From Sphingobacterium mizutaii (lineage in GTDB: Bacteria; Bacteroidota; Bacteroidia; Sphingobacteriales; Sphingobacteriaceae): DNA of 64,000 nt. The DNA lies in assembly GCF_900187125.1 (NCBI RefSeq), contig NZ_LT906468.1, forward strand, positions 682,001-746,000. Direction: 5' to 3'. A program made the position numbers and the translations under genes. Positions 36,995 to 46,600 of the stretch are shown in pieces. The notes under the pieces are model-generated. The model saw nothing but the letters and a program-made list of their open reading frames with translations, made no database searches and was not told the origin of the DNA. Position 1 is the stretch's first letter. Each line of letters begins with the position of its first letter.

Positions 36995-37735
36995 AACCAG
37001 GATTGGGTTCGACTCCCATCGGCTCCGCTCAGGGAACAGCTCAGCCGACGGGGATGGGAGGATGGGCCAAGATCATATCTGATGGTTGAGCGACATCTCG
37101 GCTTCGCTCGATACCCGTCGAGATGACAACAATTTTCTTTGTTACTTTTTAGTGTCAACCTGACGCAGGAAGGTTCTCGAAACTATACAAAAATTGATTG
37201 TATTAATGCTTTCCTGAACCGAAAGGATCATCGAGCGGCATCTCGGCTTCGCTCGATAACCGTCGAGATGACAGCAATTTTCTTTGTTAATTTTTAGTGT
37301 CAACCTGACGCAGGAAGGTTCTCGGAATTATACAAATTGTGTGTGTATTGGCGTACAGGTCCTCCATCGAAGATGGAGGATGACAGGATCAAAGTGGGGA
37401 AAAAGCGTACAGATTCTTCGCTATTCGCTCAGAATTAGAAATGCGCTAGAGAGGGATTCAGAGCGCAGCGAAGAATCTATTTCTTTTTTTTTAGAGATGG
37501 GTGTCATTTTGAATCGTAAGATGAACAAACAATTTTCAAATGAAGAGGGATAGTTCCGAGACTCTTCGGGAAAACTTCAGAGTGACACAAAAAAAATAAT
37601 AGAAAAATATTTCACCCCTGCTGGGGGTTATGCGTTTAACGATTCAATTTTCTATAAATATTTCACCCCTTCCAGGGGTTTTCTGTTGAAAAATATGGGG
37701 CGGGCTTATGCAATAAGCCCCTACGGAATGGGGTA
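36995..37735. repeat. Cluster of unrelated intergenic repeats
   Basis: The gap 36844-37936 holds no credible gene. In order: an inverted copy of the ATCCTGGTT/CATCC repeat family (about 36995-37075); a 103-nt unit present twice (37088-37190 and 37233-37335, six differences, period 145); a 9-bp perfect hairpin TCCTCCATC/GATGGAGGA (37360-37380); 12-bp arms AGATTCTTCGCT/AGCGAAGAATCT (37411-37478); AAATATTTCACCCC twice (37605, 37656; period 51); and GGGCTTA/TAAGCCC (37702-37720). These look like several families of short interspersed palindromic elements accumulated in one place. Confidence 0.7.
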
Positions 37736-37891
37736 GTGAGGTGCTGAGAAAGTTATCAGATACCAGTATAATTTGGACAAAGAAAATTCGATATTGAGAT
37801 AATTAGTTGTTGGAATAATTAGATGTTGGAATTGTTATTTGACACCTAGAATTCATTCGATGACTTATTCATTTCCACTTTCTAAAAACAT

Positions 37892-37915
37892 AAAAGGCCC
37901 CATAAGGGGCCTTTT
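37892..37915 (-). terminator. Terminator of the azurin-like gene
   Basis: A perfect 10-bp stem AAAAGGCCCC/GGGGCCTTTT with an ATAA loop, 22 nt past the stop. Confidence 0.85.
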
Positions 37916-37936
37916 ACTTATATTCTTTTACTTTGA

Positions 37937-38482
37937 TTATTCAGCAACGATTTGACCATGCATAATTCCAAAGTGACCAGGGAAGCTACATAGGTAAGGA
38001 TAAACTCCTTTTTCCAATGTAAACGTAATTTTGTCTTCTTGACCTGGACCTAACAATTTCGTGTGTGCAACGATTGAAGAAAGAGCTGATTTAGGGATAT
38101 ACTCGTTATCCGCTGCAGCAGTAGCTTCACCACCGAAAGTAGCCACATCTACACCTGGTTTCAAAACAACCAAGTTGTGACCCATTGATTCAACTGGCAT
38201 AGAACCTACATTTTTCAAAGTCAATTCTACTGGTTCACCAGCTTTAACACGAATTAATGTAGTATTGAATTGCATTTGATCATTAGCTTCAACTGTCCAT
38301 TGGTTTGACAATGTTACATTCTCAATACCTTCTACAGTTGCAGTAGATGCAGTTTCAGTAGCTTCAGGTTCAGTTGTAGTGGTTTCGGTTGAAGCGCCTT
38401 CTTCTTTCTTCTCAGCGTTATTGCCACAAGAAGTAATTCCAATTGCTAAAACTAGCGCTGGAATAATAAATAATTTCTTCAT
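37937..38482 (-). CDS. Azurin-like copper lipoprotein
   Basis: A 181-residue exported blue-copper protein. The signal ends GITSC (Cys 19), a lipoprotein site, followed by an acidic Thr/Glu linker (about 20-50). The cupredoxin domain covers about 50-181 with the ligands visible: His in SMGHNLVVLKPG, then Cys-His-Met in YPYLCSFPGHFGIMHG. Azurins shuttle electrons between periplasmic redox proteins. The long negatively charged linker would let the domain reach partners from its membrane anchor. It is alone, between the repeat cluster and the hybrid kinase, with a clear terminator. No copper gene is adjacent. Confidence 0.93.
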   Translation of the reverse strand: MKKLFIIPALVLAIGITSCGNNAEKKEEGASTETTTTEPEATETASTATVEGIENVTLSNQWTVEANDQMQFNTTLIRVKAGEPVELTLKNVGSMPVESMGHNLVVLKPGVDVATFGGEATAAADNEYIPKSALSSIVAHTKLLGPGQEDKITFTLEKGVYPYLCSFPGHFGIMHGQIVAE

Positions 38483-38547
38483 AGCTATTTTTAATAAATT
38501 TTATACGAATTTAACATAAATTATTGATTTAAACGAGGATTAAATCA

Positions 38548-40179
38548 TTACGAAGTCAATTTTGGGTTTTTATTTTTGTTTGTAACCTGGATTATTTTCT
38601 GATATAATTCGATTGGATCGAATGGTTTTCCGATAACCCCGTCGGCTCCTGCTTGGAATGCAGCGGCTTGTTCATGTTCCAATACCGAAGCGGAAATGGT
38701 AATGATCGGAATGCCGTGTTTTTCAGGTATAATATGGTTCTTGATTTCCTTAATGGCTTCAAATCCGCTCATGATTGGCATGTGCGTATCCATTAAAATT
38801 AAATCATATTGTTCGTTTTCTACTCTTTCGAGTGCAAGCCTTCCGTTCTTGACAATGTCCACTGCGCAGTTCCAACTACGTAACATATGGGCGAGCATAA
38901 AAGAGTTCAGTTCATTGTCCTCAGCTACCAAAACTTTCATCTCCTCAAACTTAGGGAAACTGTTGTAGGTCGGAACTTCTTTTTCCTTTTCGACTTCACT
39001 CTGTGCAGACTCTTCAAACCATCCTTCAAAATAGAATTCAGATCCTTCTCCATAAACACTTGAAGCGCCAACATCTCCATTCAATAGTTTTGCTAATCGT
39101 TTTACAATGGCTAAACCTAGTCCGGTACCACCGAATTTTTTGGTAATGCCGTCATCCGCCTGTTCAAAAGCCATAAAGATCTTGTCCACGGAATCCTCAC
39201 GGATACCAATCCCACTGTCTTTAACGGAAAACCTTAACCTAAAGCGTTCATAATCTTTATCGACAACCTTCACGTTCAGCTGGATGGAACCTTTTTCAGT
39301 GAATTTTAAGCTATTTGACACAAAATTGCTGATGATCTGTTGCAGCCTCAAGGAATCGTAATGGATATACTGAGGTACATCTTCATCTAACTCAATATGG
39401 AATTTTAGGTTCTTATGGGTAGCCTTGATCTTGAAAATCCGATTGATATCTTCGATCATCTTAGTCAGGCTGAAATCTTCGAATTCTATCTTCAACATTC
39501 CGGAGTCGATTTTGGATAGGTCCAGGATGTCATTGATGATAAGCAGCAGGGAGTGGGAAGCGTTGTCCAGTCTTTTTAACCAATCTTTTTGTTCAACCGT
39601 CAGTTCGGAGCTCTTGAACATGTGCATGATTCCCATGATCCCATTGATAGGCGTTCGGATTTCATGGCTCATATTGGCCAAGAAAATTTCTTTGGATTTC
39701 CTTGCTTGGATGGCTTCTTCACGAGTTTTCAGCAGTTCAATCTTAGATTCTTCCAACTCCTTGTTCTTTTGAATAAGTTCTTGTTGGATCAAGATCTGTT
39801 GAACAAATGACCTCACTTTTGCTATGGTAATTTCTGGATTCAGTGGCTTATATAAATAATCTACTGCACCACTTTCCAGACCTTTTAATAAGTATTTGTC
39901 TTCTTTGGAGATTGCAGTAACCATGATAGCCATGATATGGCTAGTCTTAGGGTTAGATTTTAAAAGGGATACGAATTCGAATCCATTTATTTCTGGCATT
40001 TGTACATCGACCAGGGCGATTGATATATCATCCTTCCAACAGATTTTCAAGGCTTCATTCGGGTCTGTTGAGCTTACGATGTTGATATGGTCAACCTCCT
40101 GAAGCAAAGCATGCAGACTGATGATGTTTTCTTCCTTATCATCCAATATCAGAATATTGATCGTTTTCATAGGTGACAT
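38548..40179 (-). CDS. Hybrid REC-kinase-REC signalling protein
   Basis: A 543-residue cytosolic two-component protein without membrane segments. The N-terminal receiver (about 6-125) has Asp 58; a short coiled helix leads to the HisKA domain with SHEIRTPING (His 172), then HATPase (N box NFVSNSLKF, G boxes DSGIGI and GGTGLGL, about 275-385), and a C-terminal receiver (about 415-535) with Asp 464. It is the last gene of the module: the start TAATG overlaps the cheB stop. It likely receives phosphate from, or passes it to, the upstream membrane kinase. There is no DNA-binding output, so the final effector must be encoded elsewhere. Confidence 0.92.
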   Translation of the reverse strand: MSPMKTINILILDDKEENIISLHALLQEVDHINIVSSTDPNEALKICWKDDISIALVDVQMPEINGFEFVSLLKSNPKTSHIMAIMVTAISKEDKYLLKGLESGAVDYLYKPLNPEITIAKVRSFVQQILIQQELIQKNKELEESKIELLKTREEAIQARKSKEIFLANMSHEIRTPINGIMGIMHMFKSSELTVEQKDWLKRLDNASHSLLLIINDILDLSKIDSGMLKIEFEDFSLTKMIEDINRIFKIKATHKNLKFHIELDEDVPQYIHYDSLRLQQIISNFVSNSLKFTEKGSIQLNVKVVDKDYERFRLRFSVKDSGIGIREDSVDKIFMAFEQADDGITKKFGGTGLGLAIVKRLAKLLNGDVGASSVYGEGSEFYFEGWFEESAQSEVEKEKEVPTYNSFPKFEEMKVLVAEDNELNSFMLAHMLRSWNCAVDIVKNGRLALERVENEQYDLILMDTHMPIMSGFEAIKEIKNHIIPEKHGIPIITISASVLEHEQAAAFQAGADGVIGKPFDPIELYQKIIQVTNKNKNPKLTS

Positions 40180-40748
40180 TACTTTAATTGACTGAAATAA
40201 TCTATGATATGTTGATTTGAAATGACTTGCACTTTTTTAGAGACTTGTGTGCCAGCTAAAGGCATGGTGTCAATAATAGCTTCTTTGGGGTCTTGGACAA
40301 AACATGTTGCACCTTGGTCAACTAGGGCTTTTAGGCCGGTTGAGCCATCGTTGTTGGCACCAGAAAGAAGAAAAGCAGTCGCATCCTTGTGGTAAACAGC
40401 CGCTACTGAATCAAAAAACACATCGATCGATGGTCTTGAAAACTGTACGGGGTCTGAGATGTCCAAGGAAAATATTTGGTCAGGTTCTACCAAAGTATGG
40501 TAACCTGGGGGAGCGAAATAAATATGGTTTTGCAAAATAGGTAGCTTATCACGAACCGAAATAACATTCCTGTTCAATCTTTTTGATAAACTGGTTTCGA
40601 TTTTAGTTTCGTATTTCGAATTTCTATGCAATACAATGACGATAGCATCGGAGAATTTGCTCGGCAAATGATCGAGGATCTCCACGATCAGTTCATAAGC
40701 GCCTGCTGAGCCCCCAATTACTATGATATGTTTTGCCAAGTTTTCCAT
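40179..40748 (-). CDS. cheB: CheB-type methylesterase without a receiver domain
   Basis: A 189-residue stand-alone CheB catalytic domain, which removes methyl groups from glutamates of signalling proteins. The triad is recognisable: Ser in VIGGSAGAYE (about 13), His in IVLHRNS (about 41), and Asp in LSGANNDGSTG (about 138). The usual N-terminal receiver that gates CheB is missing, so control would come from partner proteins. It starts 2 nt after cheR on the minus strand and overlaps the next kinase by one base (TAATG). No chemoreceptor, cheA or cheW is present. Confidence 0.9.
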   Translation of the reverse strand: MENLAKHIIVIGGSAGAYELIVEILDHLPSKFSDAIVIVLHRNSKYETKIETSLSKRLNRNVISVRDKLPILQNHIYFAPPGYHTLVEPDQIFSLDISDPVQFSRPSIDVFFDSVAAVYHKDATAFLLSGANNDGSTGLKALVDQGATCFVQDPKEAIIDTMPLAGTQVSKKVQVISNQHIIDYFSQLK

Positions 40749-40750
40749 TT

Positions 40751-41584
40751 CTATTTTATTTTTTGATAGATATTGTACTCCTTGTCGATTACTTTAAAAT
40801 TATCCATGATCTCATGTCTCATCAAGGTTTCTTTCGTTCCAAGGCATAAAAAGCCAAAGAGCGCCAAAGATTGGTAAAACAAGTTGATGACATGTTCCTG
40901 TAGCTTCAGGTCAAAGTAGATCAGTACATTTCTGCAGGTGATCAAATGGAATTCATTGAACACTTGATCTGTTGCCAGGTTATGGGTAGAGAACAGGATA
41001 TTTTGCCTCAGATCATGGTTGATGATAGCAGCATCATACCTTGCGGTATAATAATTAGAAAGACTTTCAGTAGAATTGTATGCATTGAAATTGTCGGAAT
41101 ATTCCTTGAATTTCTTGATGGGGTAGATTCCCTTTTTAGCTACTTCAAGAACTTTGCTGTTGATGTCGGTCCCGTAAATAAAGGCACGGTCGCTTAAATT
41201 GTTTTCCTTTAATAAGATGGCAAGGGAATAAACCTCCTCACCGGTAGAACAACCTGCGCTCCAGATCTTAATCCTTGGGAAAGTCTGTAAATTGGGGATT
41301 ATATCCTTGTTGAGTTTGTTGAAGAATCCAGGGTCCCGGAACATTTCGGTCACATTTACCGTAACTTCCTGGATAAAATATTGTTGGAAACCTTCTACGT
41401 TGATCAGAGCATTCTTTAAGTCCACCATGTCCATGTCCTCAAGGTTCATGATACGTTGGATCCTGCGTTTCAATGAAGAACGTGTATATCCAGACAGATC
41501 AAAATCTGACACATTCTTCAATAGAAAGACAATCTCCTCTACTTCTTGAAAACTTAATTCATTGGAACCTTTTAACTCAGCCAT
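40751..41584 (-). CDS. cheR: CheR-type protein-glutamate methyltransferase
   Basis: A 277-residue S-adenosylmethionine-dependent methyltransferase of the CheR family. A short helical N-terminal domain (about 10-75, with the basic YTRSSLKRRIQRIM helix) is followed by the NVTEMFRDPGFF strand, the SAM-binding WSAGCSTGEEVYSLA (about 108-122), the acidic YGTDINSKVL and CRNVLIYF. It should methylate receptor glutamates, with CheB reversing this. It overlaps the 3' end of the upstream hybrid kinase by 13 nt. The target is unknown; the coiled coil of that kinase is a candidate (inference). Confidence 0.92.
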   Translation of the reverse strand: MAELKGSNELSFQEVEEIVFLLKNVSDFDLSGYTRSSLKRRIQRIMNLEDMDMVDLKNALINVEGFQQYFIQEVTVNVTEMFRDPGFFNKLNKDIIPNLQTFPRIKIWSAGCSTGEEVYSLAILLKENNLSDRAFIYGTDINSKVLEVAKKGIYPIKKFKEYSDNFNAYNSTESLSNYYTARYDAAIINHDLRQNILFSTHNLATDQVFNEFHLITCRNVLIYFDLKLQEHVINLFYQSLALFGFLCLGTKETLMRHEIMDNFKVIDKEYNIYQKIK

Positions 41585-44500
41585 ACTTGCATTAATGATA
41601 CTAATTTATCCAGATCGATTGGCTTACTAACATAATCGTTCGCCCCCAATTCAATGGATTTTTCCCTATCGCCCTTCATCGCCTTTGCTGTTACAGCAAT
41701 GATTGGTAATTCTTTAAACTTCTTGTTCTTCCTGATTTCTTGGATCGCCTCATAGCCATCCATCTCAGGCATCATAATATCCATTAGCACAATATCGACG
41801 TCCTTGCTCTCATCATTGATGATATTAAGAGCTTCTAAACCGTTATTGGCAATTTCAATCTGCATATTATATTGCTGCAGCGAGGATGTCAATGCAAATA
41901 CATTTCGCATATCGTCATCCGCTATCAAGACTGTTTTATGATCTAGGGTACTTGTTCCATAATTTTCTTTAGGACCAATTTTCTCAGGATGCTTGATCGG
42001 GTTATATGCCGGAGCAGAAAGCTTGTTCAAGAAAAGATTTACCTCGTCGATCAATCTATTGTTGGATTTGCTTGATTTCAAAACCATAGATTGTGTGTGA
42101 CGCATGATTCTTTCCGTCTGCTCGGTGCTCAAATCATATGCCGTATTGATGATAACCGGAAGTTTCTCGAATTTTGGATTCGATTTGATGACATCTAGCA
42201 TTTCAAGACCACTACCATCAGGCAATTTTACATCCAATATTATACAGTCCAGGTTCTTCTCTTGTTCCAATTTTTTCAATCCGGATTCTACAGTGAAAGC
42301 TTGGATAACATTGATGTTCTGTTCTGCAAATGCTTTTTTGATCAGGTCACTTTGGAATTCCTGGTCTTCGATCAATAGGATCTTTTTCAGGTCCTTATTG
42401 ATATTGAGTTTAATGTTTTCAAAGGCAATCCCAATGCTCTCTTCAGTAACAGGTTTTGCCATAAAGCCAATCGCGCCACTTTCCAAAAAGTCTTTTTTGT
42501 TGAAGTTGGCTGCGGACATCATGTGGATTGGGATATGCTTAGTGGTATCATCTGCCTTTAAGGTTTTCAATACTTCCCAACCATCGGCCAATGGCAGCAT
42601 CACGTCCAGGATAATGGCATCTGGGATGTTTTCCTTCGCCAATTGTATACCGGCAACTCCATCATAGGCATTTAATACATTGAAGCCAAATTCTTGCGCA
42701 AATTCTTTGAGGATATCTGCAAAATTCACATCGTCTTCAATTACTAGGATCGATTTCTTATCTCTTACGACTTCAGTGGCAGGTGCGGATTCGACCGCAG
42801 GAACTGGTGCTGGAGCAGCGGTTTCCTTAATGACTGGAGGGGTTAATTTTACAGCTGTCTCGTTGGCAGCAGGCTCTTTATATTCAGTGTATGGAATAAT
42901 CAAGGTAAACTTACTTCCTTTACCAGATTCACTTTCCAAGGTGATCCTTCCACCCAATAAGGAAGAGATTTCCTTAGAGATGGATAGTCCCAAGCCTGTT
43001 CCTCCGTATTTGCGACTGGTTGAGCCGTCTTCCTGACGGAAAGCTTCAAAAATCAAAGCTTGCTTGTCTTCCGATATTCCTTTTCCAGTATCTGAGACTG
43101 CAAAATGCAAGTTTCCAGATTGTTTGATGATCTGAAGGTTGATCTCGCCATTTTGATCGGTGAACTTGAAAGCATTGGATAGGAAGTTTTTCAATACCTG
43201 CTCCAAACGGTATTCATCTGAAATAAATTGTTCTGGAGCTTTTTTGATATCGATATTGAATCGGATAGATTTTTCTTTTGCTACCTCCTTGAATAGGGAT
43301 TCCAGATTAGCCGCAAAATATTTGCTATTGATATTGTCCTTATGGATTTCCACCTTGCCAGATTCAATCTTAGCCAGGTCTAACAATTCATTGATCAATT
43401 GCAACAGATCTGAACCCGCATTGTGGATTACAGAGGCATACTTGACCTGTTCTTCACTTAAGTTGCTATGTTTGTTGTCCTGCAAAAGTTTGGCAAGGAT
43501 CAAGATACTGTTTAGCGGGGTCCTCAGTTCATGGCTCATATTGGCCATAAACTCTGATTTATATTTACTTGCCTGTTCTACTTCCGTAATCTTTTGTTCA
43601 ACGATCGTATGGGCATGGTTTAGATCATTATTACGTTTCTCAAGTTCTGCTGCTTTTTCATTCAATTCCTTGTTTGCTTGAGAAAGTTCTTCTTGTTGTA
43701 CCCGGAGCTCTTCTTCAGACGCTTCCAAGAGATTGGTCTTGTAAACCAATTCCTCATTGGTAATTCTCAACTCTTCCTGTTGTGCTTCTAATTCTTCGGT
43801 TTGTCTTTGGGTTTCCTCTAGCAGGCCTTCTACCAAAGCATGGCTCTGACGACTATGGAGTGCTGATCCTATGGAACGGCTAGTCCTCGTCAGATAACTT
43901 AGAATGTTTTCTTTTTTATTATCATGGAAGGATCCAATGATTTCAATCAAGGCAATACAATAATCCTCATAAACCACTGGAAATAGAATCACATCGGCTT
44001 CGATAGATTTTATCATGCCAGTTTTGATCTTGCTATTGCTGACATCAACAGAGGAGAGTACCTGCGGTTTTTTAGATTCCACAACCGAACCTAAGATGCC
44101 TTCACCGTGACGGAACATTTCAATTTTATCCTTTGGGTCGAGACCTTTGCAGTTTTGCATCCTGAATTCGTAAGAATCGATCTTCCGTACGTAAAATGCT
44201 CCAGCGTATGAATGGGTCACCTCTGAAATGACATTCAAGGAAGTGCTCGCAATTTCAGATTCTGTAGATACACCAGAGATGGTGTTATGGAGTTTGGAGG
44301 AGTTGGTAAGAACCCAGTTGACACTTTCCAGTTCTTCGGAAGTCAGGGTTAAATTGTGGTTGAGTTCCTTTTCTTTTTTGGTATTTCTGCGCAGGTATTC
44401 GAGAATCCTTAGGGTTTGAATGAATGCAAAGAAAATCCCCAATAAAGATAGGATTCCGAAAACGGCAGTGTAAACCCTAGTGCTGTTCAGTTCTTTGGAT

Positions 44501-44994
44501 TTTTTATCTGTCAGTTGTTTTCTGGCATCAATAATATCATTGGTAAACGTATTCCTAGCCTCGTTGATGATGGTTTGTTCATCTGCGAGCGACTTAAAGA
44601 TTTGATCGGTTGTTTCCGTGTTGAAATCGTGCTCGTTTGCACTGATGGTCGCTGTTAAAGTTTTGATGTGTTCTACAGACTTAGGAGGCGTTTGGTACAA
44701 TTCATTTGGGCGCTCCATCTGTAAGATCAGGCTTTGGATCTTATCTTCGAGTTGTTCCTCAACCAATGGGTCTACGCTTTTTTCCAGGTTCTTGTACTTG
44801 GAAAGTTTCTGGATATCAAGTTCCCATTCTTGAATGTTGTAGAACTGTTTTTGGGCTAATTCTATATATCGGTTGATGGTTTCTGAATATTCACGTTGTT
44901 TGTTCAGGAAATACCAATAGGAGAATATAATGATTAGGTTAGCGACAATAATGCTGACTATAAATTGCCACTTTAATTGACTAAACTTATTCAT
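41572..44994 (-). CDS. Membrane GAF hybrid histidine kinase with three receivers
   Basis: An 1140-residue sensor. Two membrane helices (about 10-29 and 174-194) bracket a helical extracytoplasmic sensor of CHASE3-like appearance; then a GAF domain (about 240-380), a Glu/Gln-rich coiled coil (about 385-475), HisKA with NMSHELRTPLNS (His 488), HATPase (about 595-705), a Pro/Ala linker (706-740), and receivers with Asp 797, Asp 921 and Asp 1072. The second receiver keeps the Lys (973) but has KSS in place of the usual KP. First gene of the kinase-cheR-cheB-kinase unit, overlapping cheR by 13 nt. Confidence 0.92.
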   Translation of the reverse strand: MNKFSQLKWQFIVSIIVANLIIIFSYWYFLNKQREYSETINRYIELAQKQFYNIQEWELDIQKLSKYKNLEKSVDPLVEEQLEDKIQSLILQMERPNELYQTPPKSVEHIKTLTATISANEHDFNTETTDQIFKSLADEQTIINEARNTFTNDIIDARKQLTDKKSKELNSTRVYTAVFGILSLLGIFFAFIQTLRILEYLRRNTKKEKELNHNLTLTSEELESVNWVLTNSSKLHNTISGVSTESEIASTSLNVISEVTHSYAGAFYVRKIDSYEFRMQNCKGLDPKDKIEMFRHGEGILGSVVESKKPQVLSSVDVSNSKIKTGMIKSIEADVILFPVVYEDYCIALIEIIGSFHDNKKENILSYLTRTSRSIGSALHSRQSHALVEGLLEETQRQTEELEAQQEELRITNEELVYKTNLLEASEEELRVQQEELSQANKELNEKAAELEKRNNDLNHAHTIVEQKITEVEQASKYKSEFMANMSHELRTPLNSILILAKLLQDNKHSNLSEEQVKYASVIHNAGSDLLQLINELLDLAKIESGKVEIHKDNINSKYFAANLESLFKEVAKEKSIRFNIDIKKAPEQFISDEYRLEQVLKNFLSNAFKFTDQNGEINLQIIKQSGNLHFAVSDTGKGISEDKQALIFEAFRQEDGSTSRKYGGTGLGLSISKEISSLLGGRITLESESGKGSKFTLIIPYTEYKEPAANETAVKLTPPVIKETAAPAPVPAVESAPATEVVRDKKSILVIEDDVNFADILKEFAQEFGFNVLNAYDGVAGIQLAKENIPDAIILDVMLPLADGWEVLKTLKADDTTKHIPIHMMSAANFNKKDFLESGAIGFMAKPVTEESIGIAFENIKLNINKDLKKILLIEDQEFQSDLIKKAFAEQNINVIQAFTVESGLKKLEQEKNLDCIILDVKLPDGSGLEMLDVIKSNPKFEKLPVIINTAYDLSTEQTERIMRHTQSMVLKSSKSNNRLIDEVNLFLNKLSAPAYNPIKHPEKIGPKENYGTSTLDHKTVLIADDDMRNVFALTSSLQQYNMQIEIANNGLEALNIINDESKDVDIVLMDIMMPEMDGYEAIQEIRKNKKFKELPIIAVTAKAMKGDREKSIELGANDYVSKPIDLDKLVSLMQVWLS

Positions 44995-45527
44995 GTTTGA
45001 ATAGTATATTAACTTTAAATTTCATAAGTATAAATTCCATTATCCAGCTTAGAGAAGTAAATAATGTTTTTCTAATTAAATCTTGAAACCCCCAATTGCG
45101 CCATGTGATTAAATCGATTCAGGATTTAGAAAATTTAGACAAAGGTAATGAACTAAATAAGAATCATTAGCACTATATATTCCATTTATACTTAGTATCA
45201 ATTGTTTTTCCATAATTTACTCGGTCCAATTTTAAAAATTGTCGAAATACTAAAATCTAAATTTATGATTTAAATTTTAAATTTATCGGTATAAAAAATT
45301 AATAATTAGCGTTTTAAGAATGAATTTTACATTAAAAAATGTTGATAACATTCCTTTTCTCCAACGTTGCTTGGTGTAACATATAAATTTAAAAATAGTT
45401 TTTTATTGTTTATTAATTTTTTAAAACGTTTTTTGACTAAAAATTTATCGAAATAAGGGTAAGGATAGCATGTTCGGATTATTTTTTTATCTTTAAGAAG
45501 TCAGAAACAATATTAATCTACATATTA
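44995..45527. other. AT-rich divergent intergenic region
   Basis: This 533-nt gap lies between the minus-strand kinase operon and plus-strand floA. It is very A/T-rich. A minus-strand TACCTTTG box (45147..45140) could start the kinase mRNA about 140 nt upstream, and there is an imperfect TATCTTTA before floA. A 10-bp inverted pair AAGTATAAAT/ATTTATACTT (45026, 45184) is noted. No ORF or stable hairpin was recognised. Confidence 0.4.
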
Positions 45528-46505
45528 ATGGATTCACCGATTCAATTAGTGCTAATTATTACTGGTTCAGTAATCGCTATTTTTTTCCTCCTGTATTTGT
45601 TGCCCGTAAATCTTTGGTTTACCGCGCAATTGTCGAATGTAAAGATCAGCCTGTTAAATTTAGTGCTGATGAGGTTGCGTAAGGTACCACCATCTTTGGT
45701 GACCAATGCCATGATTACTTCGACCAAGGCAGGTTTAAAGATTACTTCCAATGAGATAGAAACCCACTATCTAGCGGGGGGTAATGTCAATAAAGTTATT
45801 AAGGCTTTGATTTCTGCGGATAAAGCGAATATTCCCTTGGATTTTAAGTTGGCTACTGCTATTGACCTTGCTGGACGTGATGTCTTTGATGCGGTTCAGC
45901 TTTCGGTAAACCCGCAGGTTATCAATACGCCACCCGTTGCAGCTGTCGCAAAGGATGGTATTCAGTTGATAGCAAAGGCAAGGGTAACCGTTCGTGCAAA
46001 CATCAATCAATTGGTCGGTGGTGCTGGTGAAGAAACCATTCTTGCACGTGTAGGTGAAGGTATTGTAACAACTATTGGTTCTTCTGCCAACCATAAGGAA
46101 GTATTGGAAAACCCAGATCGTATTTCAAAAACTGTTCTTTCTAAAGGATTGGATTCAGGAACGGCCTTTGAGATCCTATCGATTGATATTGCAGACATTG
46201 ATATTGGTGAAAACGTTGGAGCGAAACTTCAGACGGATCAAGCAGAGGCTGACCTAAAAGTAGCGAACGCTAGAGCAGAGGAACGTAGAGCCATGGCGGT
46301 TGCGACCGAACAGGAAATGCGTGCTAAGGCACAGGAAGCTAAAGCTAAGGTAATCGAAGCGGAATCTCAAGTTCCTATGGCTATGGCCGAAGCTTTCAGA
46401 AACGGTAACCTCGGTATAATGGACTATTATAAGATGCAAAATATTCAAGCGGATACAGATATGAGAACTTCCATATCTAAGCCGCAGGGACCAGATAAAA
46501 AATAA
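45528..46505 (+). CDS. floA: Flotillin-like protein FloA
   Basis: A 325-residue membrane-associated scaffold of bacterial lipid microdomains. A single N-terminal membrane helix (about 7-30) is followed by the UPF0365/FloA core: [21 protein letters not shown], a PHB-like region (about 80-220) with [20 protein letters not shown], then a long Ala/Glu-rich helix (about 230-280) that mediates oligomerisation, ending with [22 protein letters not shown]. The usual NfeD partner is not next to it, which is common. Single gene with its own terminator. Confidence 0.95.
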   Translation: MDSPIQLVLIITGSVIAIFFLLYLLPVNLWFTAQLSNVKISLLNLVLMRLRKVPPSLVTNAMITSTKAGLKITSNEIETHYLAGGNVNKVIKALISADKANIPLDFKLATAIDLAGRDVFDAVQLSVNPQVINTPPVAAVAKDGIQLIAKARVTVRANINQLVGGAGEETILARVGEGIVTTIGSSANHKEVLENPDRISKTVLSKGLDSGTAFEILSIDIADIDIGENVGAKLQTDQAEADLKVANARAEERRAMAVATEQEMRAKAQEAKAKVIEAESQVPMAMAEAFRNGNLGIMDYYKMQNIQADTDMRTSISKPQGPDKK

Positions 46506-46523
46506 TTTATCTAATTCAACAAG

Positions 46524-46573
46524 AAAAGCCATGATAGAGAAAGTTTAGCAGCTTCTTGATTCATGGCTTTTTT
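46524..46573 (+). terminator. floA terminator
   Basis: Arms AAAAGCCATGA and TCATGGCTTTT (46524-46534, 46561-46571) close an AT-rich loop and are followed by a T-run. Confidence 0.7.
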
Positions 46574-46600
46574 ATGTGCAATTATTTAGGATTATATACG

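Noticed and set aside
36946..37158. 70-codon minus-strand ORF in the repeat cluster
   Set aside because: Made entirely of repeat sequence, low-complexity protein, no start signal.
37088..37335. Possible CRISPR array
   Set aside because: Only two copies, repeat unit about 103 nt, no regular short spacers and no cas genes.
37284..37553. 89-codon plus-strand ORF in the repeat cluster
   Set aside because: Opens with TTG and translates repeat sequence (for example the SERSEES run from AGCGAAGAATCT); no coding signature.
42104..43681. Long plus-strand ORFs of 173-187 codons opposite the large kinase
   Set aside because: They mirror codon bias of the kinase; Ser/Leu-rich translations with no motif or start context.
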